Made by a program: the position numbers and the translations under genes | Notes under the pieces: model-generated | What the model saw: the letters and a program-made list of their open reading frames with translations, nothing else | Database searches by the model: none | Told to the model about the DNA's origin: nothing | Shown here: positions 27,501-37,700 of the stretch, one piece after another | How positions within the stretch are numbered: the first letter of the stretch is position 1 | Layout of the letters: each line of letters opens with the position of its first letter | Source of the DNA: Dipylidium caninum | Taxonomy: Eukaryota; Platyhelminthes; Cestoda; Cyclophyllidea; Dipylidiidae | Assembly (NCBI GenBank): GCA_017562135.1 | Contig: QEYB01000637.1 | Coordinates: 246,001 to 310,000 of the forward strand | DNA: 64,000 bases | Reading direction: 5' to 3'

Positions 27501-30500
27501 GACGGACATGGTAAAACGACGAACAGAAAATTTTTAATGACTCTTATTGTGCGTGGTCGAATAGTATAACTTCCTCGATCGTATTTGGTATTCTTTGAAA
27601 TATTTTTGCAATGTCGAGGTTGCATCAATAATCCATAATATCATCACTTTTGAGACGAGGTTTTCCGAGGTTAACTCCAGTTCTTCTAAATGTTCCCAAA
27701 TACTTTCTCTGACGTTGAAAACATTATTAAGGGTTCTATCGGACTGTCAACTTTCATGTGCGTTGCTAATGAGCACGTACAAATGGTATCATTCTTACAT
27801 TTTTCATATGGCTTTCAGGCATCTTGCACCTTCAATCTTGTAGCTCTTTGTTTTCTTTGTTAAGATTTTAATCAATCACACAATGAATTGCCCCACTCTC
27901 GGCTTCACCTTAAACTGTAGCTTTCATACTTAAGTTCTTTTTCCATATCTGTAGACATACGTAGCCTTTGTTTACTAAATGTAAGTGCATAATTTGATTA
28001 TAAGCACTTCCTTTTTGAATATATGCCTCATTATTACTATTCATATACGAATATCTACGACTATTAGCTTTACGCGCGACTAATGAACAAGGATGAGGCG
28101 ATACCAAGTCGACGAATAAGCTCGCGCTCAACTTCTGCGGCAATCCTTAACAGTACTCCTGCCCGTCAACGCCGTGGCACTCGGACCTCCGTTGGCCGTG
28201 GCAAAAAAAGGGTTACCGTAAGTCTTTCTAAATACCGTTTCTATATGGAGAGATAAACGGTAGTAGTATGTGACAAGTATTAAATTTTTTATCACCTTTT
28301 TCCATTGAAGTAACATTTCAGACACGTTATCAATACATTTTCGATCTGTTTTGCCAGTTTATGAGACATCTTAATTGATTTCAAGACATTCTGTACACTT
28401 TCCTTTGGGAAATGGATGGACCCTCTGTAATTGTTTATTATTTTTCGACTATCTTCCTTTTAAACAACTGTGGTAGATGCTCTCCACTTTCTGAATTAAC
28501 GCTATTTCACTGTCTTCATTCGATTTTGTTGGCCATGTGGCTTAAAATGATGCTTTTGCTAATGAACTAGTTGGCTCACTTGGACGGTTCATAATAAACC
28601 ATTGCTTTGAGAAATTTGTCGAATATGGAATTTTAATAATTTCATATTCCCCCTTAAATTTTTTTGGTCTGCTTTAAGCAAGATAAACTGAACTAAGGTG
28701 GAAAGTTGATCTTGGTTTTCTTCACACTTATTTCTTTTGCGTTTTCCTCGGCGGGAATCTGTGAATATTTAGTCGCTTTGCCCATACCCCGCATCACGGG
28801 ATTTCCTCTGCTGATTGTTAACTTAAGTAACGTAGTAAGAAAAGTGCGTTTACTTACCCATGCCTTCGGTCAAAATCCTCTGACGTTCACGTTTGTTTAT
28901 TTTGCGCAACTCTACTTCAGCCAAATCCGAGAGGTCGTCCCAGAACCAGATATAACTGGGCCGTCGAACACCCCCTGCTTGTGAGTTATGCTTATTTCTC
29001 TCGTCTGTTTGTGTATGCGCGAGCGAGCACTTTATGACAGGCTCCATCATTTGCACATCACCATCATCATAAGCATCACCACCGCCGCCACCACACCACC
29101 ACTCTCGGCTCTGTCGTTGATGATGATATAGTTTGTAGTAACTGCTACTGATTTTGCCAAATAAGTACCGGGTTATTTTTAACTTTTCTCAAAGGAGACA
29201 CCTCAACACTTGACATATTCTCGGAGGAAATTAACCATTCTGTTAAAGCGTGTCCCCTGTCGTGTGAGTTTAATTTCTTATACTTTCTGATCTCGACATC
29301 CTGTCGCTTTCCGTCTAACCCCTCCTATCTTCGTTAAGCGTATGCTGTGCTGTGTATTCCTAACACGAACAACCTCGTCAACAGTACCCCAGTTTGCTCC
29401 ATTAGGTGTGCATCCAACAAAATCAATCCAAGTATCTATCCATTCTTATGGAATTAAATATGGGTGTCTTCGTTAGTTGCTGTTGTGAATCCCAGTAGTA
29501 ATTAAACAAGCGAATAAAATTGTACAGAGGTTCATTTTTTCAAGCAGATATTTTGACCTTTTAACGAAAGAACGGTTTGCTCCTACATTGCTAAAACTCA
29601 CTAGGAGATGAGAACAGCACGTTGAAAGTTTCTGCCTAAAATTTTGAATTGATCCTGACAATGAAAACCCATCTTTGAATCAGAATATTTTATCTTTTAA
29701 CAAGATACTGGATGGGTATGGCTGGTGAGTCGTTTATCAGGTTGTGGTCCCATACTGACCGGATGTTTTCCTGCCTCTGCACAGATGGAAACACACTCGT
29801 TATTTCACGCGAGAGGAATTATTTCCCAGTAGTTTATCTTAAATCACCGAAATATACAACAAAGAAAAGATTCATTGCTTTATTCAGTACATGATTTCTA
29901 ACAGTTGAGAAAAATCCCTCAAAATTTTTGTCGATTTTATTGCCAATACGGTTTACTTGGAATATCCAGAATCCTCGAAGGACCTACATTCTGCAAATTG
30001 GAACATCGATGTAAACTTTTTGCTAAGCATCACTTTCATCCCAATCCCTTCAGCATAACTACGCCGGTGTCAACGCCGCCACTAATGGTAGTGATTCCGA
30101 GGTTGCTGTTATCCAACCTAACAATGACGTGAAGGATGATGACAAGAGCGATCCGGAATGTCTAGGACCCCTTCATATCGAAACTGCCCCCCTGCCACCT
30201 AATGCAAGCTGCTGCAGAAAGAGTGAAGATGGCACTATATCGCAGCGTAACGAACCAACAGGAAATGGTTTTCGAACTTCCAATGGAGTGGGTAGTTCTA
30301 CGGTAAATTCGTATTTTTATTCTATTCTCATGGCTAATTATTCCCGCTATTTTATCATTTGAACACGCATGTAAAGTAAACTTTTACTTCCTGGTTTTCC
30401 TTGTGGTTTTCAGTCTTCTACTGATAAAGCATTCCAACTTCTATCACCGAGTAACATAATCTCTGCTGCCCCTAAGATCAGAACATCTTCGACAGGTGGG

Positions 30501-33500
30501 TTTTATGATCTTGTGTACCAAAATCCTATGTGAATATTGATATTGGGCTTCCCATTTTAGCTCCAAAACGAGACCTTTTTAGTATTGCTGCGTTAACTGC
30601 GGTCGAGGAGGAAGAAGAGGCGTTGCCGACGATTAAGTTGTCTCAGGAACGAAACCAATCTCAAATGCAACCATCGCAGCTTCCACAACCTTTGCAACAG
30701 CAGAAGACACAAGTACGTCAAAATGGTCATCCGTTGACGCCATCGCAGTGGCTGGAACGTCTATCAACTCGTGGCACAGAAATGGTTTGGAACAAGTCAG
30801 AAGGGTGCCTTTCGAAAATAGCTGAGGAAGAACTGCGACAATTGACTCATTTGCTTTTCACAGACCGCGTCTTCACGGAACAAGTAGCTAGATTGCCTGC
30901 TGTGGCCCAAATAATGGCATTTTATCAACAGCAACAACAAGATCAGCTTCGGCATCAATACCAAGTTCCTTCCCCAACTCCTCAGTCTTTCGCAAAGTAA
31001 TCCCCATTTCCTGTTCTATTGCTAATATTATATTCAGCTTTCTTGATGTATTATCCAATTTATTTGTCTATAGCGCCCCTACATCTGGACAGAATTCTGC
31101 GGGTGTGGGCACATCACAAATCACTGCAACAGATCCCTCTGCCTCATCGTCAACCAAAGTGTTCTCATCACTGCCACTTCCGTCCCTCCCTCTTACACCT
31201 TCCACTTCTGTTACTGATGTCGTCTGTGTCAGTGCCCCCATCACTACCACCACTATCGTTAACAACTCTGGTGCTAGCTTCCCGACTCCTTTGAATTCCA
31301 TTTCCAACACGGTGACAGCGTCTATTCACCCACCACTGCTGACTCCTCCGCCACCCTTCTTCAATTCTACCTCTGCTGCTGTTGCTGCCACCCTTGCCGC
31401 AGGTTTGCGGCAACCTCATTCTGGTGAGCGATATGCGCTTCTTCCATTAGGGATATCGTTACAGAGTTTCCGCCTTTAATCAGTCTAAATTCTTCCTTTG
31501 GACCTGGAACTGCCTATGATTTTTGTTCCCCACCACAGTCTTCCAAGGACAGGCTCAGTCGATTCCAGCCGGGCACGTTATTTCTTCACATCCTACTTCA
31601 ACGGCTGGCACGTCAACCCTCCCTGTCTCTAATCCACCGCCTCATCAACTTCTCATATCAAATTCGCCTCATCTCTCCACATTGTGGAGTCATCATCAGC
31701 CCCAACGCCTACAAACGCCTACTTCTGATTTCCCCTGCCTCATGGTATGTTGAGGATGGAGGGTTTTACGGTTTAGACATGTGCTGCTTTACGTTTTGAA
31801 CTTTTTGGCCTTCAAGATTTTTGCCGATCTTGAAAGTAATTATCTATCAAGTTGGAAGCTATGAAACGAACACTTTTTTTAGCCTGTGTCAATCTGCAAC
31901 TGATAGCGATGCATTGTAACGTGCGCTCGATGTTTTTATAAGATTTAAAGGTATTCTTCTCACTCATTTCTTGAAATTTTTCCATGTTTACATCCCATTT
32001 TTATTTTTCTGCGAAACCGGATAAAAAACAAGAACACCATTTATGCTGTACGAACTGATGCAAGTAAGCTTGATCACTTGCAAGAGCAAGTGCGCAACTT
32101 TGCTGCTTAGTAATATACGATTTTCGCCGTTTTTACATCGAATCACCACTTCTGATGAAAATTGGATTTTGGGTGATAATCCAAAACGATCAAGCAAATG
32201 GGTAAATAAGAATACAGTCCCAGGGCACGCACCTAAGCCGAAATTTTAACAAAAACGATGGCTACCGTACTGTGAAATGTTCGAGCAGTGATTCGTTATT
32301 CCTTTCTACAAAAAGGCGAAATTGATGTCATAGATAAGAAAATTACGAAGAAAAACAACCAGCGTTACTCATTCGGCGCGCGGCCTCATGAAGCTGCATT
32401 TGTTGTTGACAAATTAACTTCTTTACAATATGGAAGTATACCACATCTTTCATATTCACCCAAAGTTTCGCTGACCGATTATTACTTTTTTCGCAACCGT
32501 GAAATGCTTTTAAGAGGAAGAAATACAATGACCAAAATGATATTATGGAGGACTATAATATAACTATAATATTGATTATATAACTATAATCAATAACTAT
32601 AACATTGACTATAACTTTTTTTCAAAAAAGGCTTTTTGATTTGCTAAATCGTTGACACAAAGCTGTAAATGCCAATGGCAATTATTTCGGTTGAATACAA
32701 AATTGTGGAAGATTGAGCTCCTTTTTTCTTATAAATAACGCCCATTTCATAGTTTCCAATCTAATAGTAGCTTTAGCAAATGTTGACTTTGAAATCCTTT
32801 TCGCATAAACAGTTTGTGCTCTGATCAACTATAATTGGTTAGGCATGGGTCTTGTAAATTTTTTTTCAATGCAGTGGGATTGGTATAGCATCCTGATGTT
32901 TGCATTTTATACGAAGAAACTTAATTTCGAACGCCTCCACTCATAGTACCGCATGATACTATATCTCATTTTCGGCTAAATAGGCTCCTAGTATTCACGC
33001 ATCGCTCCCTCCACTAACCGGCAATCCTCCGCACGCTCGGAAAGCCGCCCCAACCATAGATGCTGTCGACCTCACTTCCGTGGCCGGCGGCGGGAACGAA
33101 ATTGGGAATATGAAACCTTCCCTCTCCGTCAGATCATTCCCACAACCTCTCTTTGGTTTCCTAATTTTTGGACTTACCAACGCTCTCCGGCCGCCATTTC
33201 TCCTATCATTCAGCAACCTCAACTTCAACCTCAACAACCGGTTTCTTTGAATCGCCGTCTTCGCCAATTACCTCGTTTTCGCGACCTCTTCCGTACGGAG
33301 GGTGTAGTGAGTTTCTTTCAACGTCTTTTTTGATAAGTTTGATCTTACCGCCTCCATTTCCTATTTCCGTTGAAGCCATTGAATCGTGGCGCGACAGCAC
33401 ATCTCCGAATTTGCTATCATATCATGATGGACAAGACACACGGTCTAAAATCGGTGAACCCTGCCAATCCTTGGTGGTATGCCGAACCGAGTCCACATTT

Positions 33501-34002
33501 GTGCCAGCCGAAACCGCGGGAACGACTTCTTCCGTCACACTTACCACATCCTCAGACACTGAGCCGGTTGCCCAATTATGAGCATTTTATACGGACAGCA
33601 TTAGGAGGTGGCGGTAGCGGTAACGGTGTTTTACCCGCACTTCAACAGCATCCACTCGCGATTGATTTGACCCGGTCACCTCCCCCCAACGTGGCAGGAA
33701 TGATGTCCTCGGTTAGAAAAACGTTACAACCTCATGAGATACCTCGCTCTGGGGACCTGGCGACAACAGCCAAGTTCTTTCAACAGCAACGACATCAACA
33801 GCTCCAGGAAACGGAAGCGATGGCGGTGAAACGACGTCGAGTACTACTTGATGGTGGCGCGTTAGTTGCAACACCATTACCTCCACCAGCTTTGCAGCCC
33901 CCACAGCCGCAACTGCTTCCTCTGCAACATTATCAGAACGGAGGAATGCGAGTTCCTCTCGGCTTTCCTTTTCCTCCCCCACACTTCCGTCATCCATCAT
34001 AA
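9566..34002 (+). CDS. AUTS2-family (AUTS2/FBRSL1/tay bridge-like) nuclear protein
   Basis: Vertebrate AUTS2 is a nuclear regulator linked to a PRC1 complex (family knowledge). Exons: 9566-10114, 28068-28217, 28921-28980, 30054-30302, 30414-30495, 30561-30996, 31074-31423, 31539-31744, about 32984-33127, 33214-33306, 33376-34002 (TAA). This gives about 981 residues and every phase matches. Exon 1 is basic/serine-rich and ends EESIIEGFSIMAFNTSPEME, like the (D/E)IIDGFA-SF block of AUTS2. Exon 3 (60 nt) contains PRGRPRTR, an AT-hook-like motif. Near residue 762 PRFRDLFR is followed, 12 residues later, by HLRICYHIM, matching in order and spacing the AUTS2 PRLTDPFR ... HVHIAWQIY segment. The rest is Gln-, Ser/Thr- and Pro-rich with Q runs. 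Alternative: 32992-33306 read as one uninterrupted exon is also phase-correct. The intron at 10115-28067 is about 18 kb. The gene is firm; the family call rests on short motifs. Confidence 0.7.
20418..20437. repeat. (AT)n microsatellite
   Basis: About ten AT units in the long AUTS2-like intron, followed by a T run. Confidence 0.85.
21041..21085 (+). mobile_element. Solo mariner-type terminal inverted repeat, tentative
   Basis: TA followed by TTAGGTTGGCAC and then a GGTTTTTGC block. The TTAGGTTGG start matches the outer ends of the two mariner copies at 56092 and (diverged) 31847, and recalls Hsmar1-type ends with their GGTTTTTGC box. No opposite end or transposase remnant was found next to it. 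It may be the remains of a miniature element, or chance. Confidence 0.35.
29056..29103 (+). repeat. CAT/CAC/GCC trinucleotide-like tract in intron
   Basis: Imperfect run of CAT, CAC and GCC triplets 75 nt downstream of the 60-nt exon of the AUTS2-like gene, inside the intron 28981-30053. Confidence 0.6.
31847..32764 (+). mobile_element. Mariner-like (Tc1/mariner) element, degenerate copy 1
   Basis: About 918 bp flanked by TA on both sides, inserted in the AUTS2-like intron 31745-32983. The left end TCAAGTTGGAAGCTATGAAA and the right end (inverted, TTAGATTGGAAACTATGAAA) are diverged terminal inverted repeats. Transposase remnants on the plus strand: LHRITTSDENWILGDNPKRS at about 32130-32200 (first catalytic Asp present) and ARPHEAAFVVDKL plus LTDYYFF at about 32370-32490 (last Asp present, but the Asp expected before ARPH is lost). 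The pieces lie in different frames. Full mariners are about 1.3 kb; the N-terminal helix-turn-helix region is missing here, so it is non-autonomous. Confidence 0.85.
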
Positions 34003-34779
34003 TGAGGGGTAAAGTGATTTCGTGTACAAAGTATTCCTCCACTTTGCCTCGGTGTTACCCTTCCGCTAAACCATTATTTACTGTTGGCGTGTTTCTACGC
34101 CTCCGTGTATTTAGGTCTGCTCTCCCTTCCTCCTTATCCTCTTCCAAATTCACACTCATCTTTCCACCCTTGGCATCACAGGAATAACCGTTACTCTTTC
34201 TTTTTGATGCAAAAAAGATTATCTATTTATAATTGACGTGTTAATTTTGCCGCTGGGGGTTAGTCATGTTGTGGGTGCTGGTGTGCGAGTGTCGTTAATA
34301 GGAGAGAACGAGGCTTTGAAAGACGGTCGTAAATGCGGAAACGTGGGCAGGGTTAGTTCACATCCGGATAGTAAATCCCCTTGGGTAGCTTCACCAGTTC
34401 GCAAGGCATGTCCGAACAATGGTCGTGATTTTGAGACCAGCATGTGGTAAAAGACATTATAATGAGAGTTCAAAAAACTGATGTGAAAAACTTCAAAATT
34501 AGAACACTATTCATATGTCAAACATTTTGATTATGGTCTCACATTATCGCTATAAGCATTGACTGTGAGAGGCCTAATTTCTATAAGGCATAATTTTAAA
34601 CGTATATATATAATTGTGCAAATTTGCTGTTAATTACTATATAACTCTGGGACTAACAATTAAATGGCACCTAACAGATAACTAAAAGGCTTATGACCTT
34701 GAAACTATCAATGATTTGTACGAAAACAAGTAATCAGTAATGTTGATTTTGTAGGGCTAATTACCAAGTTTCTAGCGTT
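34003..34779. other. Intergenic, AUTS2-like 3' end to NRIP-like 5' end
   Basis: Contains the 3' UTR of the AUTS2-like gene. No convincing coding exon on either strand; the short ORFs here lack splice or family support. Confidence 0.5.
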
Positions 34780-37700
34780 ATGCCGTTTAGCTGTTTTATA
34801 AGCAAGAGCGATGTTTCAATATATGCTCCTGAACGTGTACAATTGCTGGGTGAAACTGGAAATATAAATAAGCCGGAGAAGTGTGGCTATAATAGACCCA
34901 GTGGAAGGGGCTTGTACCTTGTACAACCGAATGAGGGAAAAATGACCATGGTTTGTTGAATATATTCGATTATTTTAAAATAGCGACGTACGTCTTTAAC
35001 GCCACCCCGGACAAAAATTCGTAATCTCGTAAATGCTCCCAGTGGTGGGAAAAGGCACAACGGCACTTATGACTTGGTCGGGGTGTCAAATGATTTATCT
35101 AAAAATGCCGGTACATATATTCGATATTTCTATTGACATTTTTGTTACCTATTGAACTTTAACTAGGTTTGTTTGTATATTTTTTCACCCCAAGATCACT
35201 GCACTCTTATTGCTCTCAAAGGTACGTTTCCTTCACATAGCTTTACTTTCATAATTGCAGAAATCTGTTCCGTCCTTAGCATTTCATCTCATTATTGACT
35301 CTGTTTTAAATTTCCTTAATGTCTATCATTGCAGACGCGCATGTAAACGGTGAGAGAAGGAAATTCACTAAAAAGAGACGTAGTAATTCCTATTGGAGGA
35401 CTACGCCATCTGAACCAAAACATTTGTAAGTATTTTATTTACGAATGCGTGCGGTCAAAGGCCTTTGTAGCTTTATGCGTGATCATTGACAGCTTATGAT
35501 TTTAATTTCGTGTGTGCAAAAGAACTAGGATATGCGAAATGACAAATATGTCGGGACATTGTTGTTTGCTGGTGATCATTGTTGGAACAGTAATCATTTC
35601 ATATGATCAAGCAAATACGTCATCCCTCCGAGCGACAAATATACACTCTGTAATATCACGCCAGAAGTTCCCCATCCTTTTAGATTATAAAGTTCATTTT
35701 AAGCTATTTTTCTCTGTTTGCGCGCGTATTGTGGTTTTTTTTACTTCTTCACGCCCATTTACTACCCATCTTGGGATATTTCAAAAGGATTAACCAAATC
35801 TCTATCTCGAGCTGAGCGAGTAACGACATCAGTGTCTACAGTACTTTGAGGCTTGATTGTTATCTGAATGGGCGCAAACTGTTCCGCAAATTGTCAGATT
35901 TCTTGCATGTTTGAAAGCTCTCACTCAAACTAAAACGGCGCACCATCATCTTTATTTCTTGAAGCGCTTAATGCTTTAGATAATCACTCTCTTGGAGTCA
36001 GCTCTGACGACCCCTAACCGCAAAGGAGACTGATGACCCATATTTTCACTGACACATGAAAGCGTCGAACGTGGCTGCTTTACTTTAATCAAATTTCGAA
36101 TTAGACTTTACTGTAATCAATGTGCTGAGGTATTTAAAAAGAAGGCCGAGTGATTCCAAAGTGACATGGAATGCGATATGTCCAGCGATTTCTTGCGTTA
36201 GGGGTATTTGATTTTCCTCTCAATATTTGGCATTCTGTATGATTGATATTCTGATAATTAACGCTTTTTGGTGATTTGAGGTAGGATGTGAGCAATTTAT
36301 GCGAGCGGTAAATGAATGTTACTTGTGTTTAGTGGAATGTAACGATAACTAATGGCATTCTTCTTGGTTATGATAACCTTCCTTAATGATGGTCTTAATG
36401 AAAGCTTTAGCGTTGGATTCAGATTAAAAAGACTTGTTTCGCCATGGTCAAGCCCATTATAGGATTAATGATCATTTAGTTAAGAGGAAACACTCACTAT
36501 TAAGTTAATCACAATGGATTACTGATTAGAACAAAGGAGTTGTTTAAACCTTGCACAGTATACTGGGACAGTGGATTAATGAGACCTTTGCCATGTGACT
36601 TCATAAAAGTGTCAAATCTACGGGCGAAGGCTGCTGCTCGAAGAAAAAGTTATTACCGCTAAAGAAAAGTATCGAAGTCTAAAAGTTTATCAATTTTATT
36701 TCTAGGCGCAGTACAGAAAGATTTAGAAATAAAAAGAATACGCAGTCGTCGTCCGTGACGGTCCCAAAGGAACTGATTACACAGGGCTGGCTGCGAAATG
36801 AACTGGTAGAGGTGTCCATCGACACGACGTCTACTTTTAGCTTCATCTCCTATGAGTGCGTGGAACGTTGCGGTCTCGTGAGCCAAATCGACAAAAGTAC
36901 TGACATTCTGGTCGATGACATTCCCTCCAGGGGCCATATTCACTTTTGCCTCATTACTCTCGGCGACACCACTATCGAGGCAAGTCATCAATTCCAAGCA
37001 GGTGCTAAGTGTAAATACCTTTCATGTTTATTTATAGCAATCCATTTTGTTCTCCGCTCAATACTTATGTTTCTATCGAACTTATATGATATTTTATGAA
37101 AAGGCATATGAGATATTGATGGCAATAGTTGGTATAATAGCGTTAAGCTTCAGCTATAAGTGGAAAAGCGAGAACGACTTATATTAACTGTTATCTACAA
37201 CTCACAAGTGACATTACTTCCTTCTTAAAAAGTAAGAGAGGACTGTATCAATAATGTTATCAGTAATTGTCAGCCTATTTATTATTTTGATTAATCGAAT
37301 TTTTCAAGAAAATTAAGCAGTTATATTTTCAAACGCAGCCAGGAGACTTTCACAGGAAGAAATTGTATTAAACGAAGCTAGTTAAGACCGGTCCATGATT
37401 GAAGTACTCGTCGCTGTGTATGAGACCTAATGACATTTTCCTAAGTGAGAAAAACACAGATTTCTGCTGCCTTTAATAAATATAATCAACTTGCCCGAAA
37501 TATTCAGATGAATCAGTTATGATAATGTTAGGATGCATGTTTTACTCAAACTAAAACGGCACATTAGTATTATTCGATTTAGTAATTCCTAACACTCTCT
37601 CTATTACAGGCTATTTAAGAAAAGTTGACAGTTGGGTTTGACACTAGTGTAGATGGTCCTTAGAAGAGTGGAAAACATTAATATTCCTGATCCTACAAAA

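Larger units (their letters stand above)
10115..28067. other. 18-kb intron of the AUTS2-like gene
   Basis: Bounded by GTACGT after 10114 and an AG before 28068, both phase 0. The ORFs inside are short, low-complexity translations of AT-rich DNA without matching splice phases. Contents I can name: G-rich runs near 11692-11711, 23006-23022 and 27175-27197, an AT dinucleotide tract at 20418-20437, and a mariner-type terminal repeat at about 21041. Extra alternatively used exons cannot be excluded by eye. Confidence 0.6.

Noticed and set aside
28850..29056. Minus-strand reading ELRKINKRERQRILTEGMG followed by a GTAAGT donor
   Set aside because: Attractive, but the plus strand here holds a 60-nt exon whose phases and neighbours fit the AUTS2-like gene exactly; no other minus-strand exons are nearby.
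33168..33581. 137-residue Ser/Thr-rich ORF in a third frame
   Set aside because: Ends in a stop and misses the AUTS2-like block; the frame with PRFRDLFR and HLRICYHIM is preferred.
36659..36997. 112-residue minus-strand ORF
   Set aside because: Shadow of the NRIP-like exon 36706-37001, which has family motifs on the plus strand.
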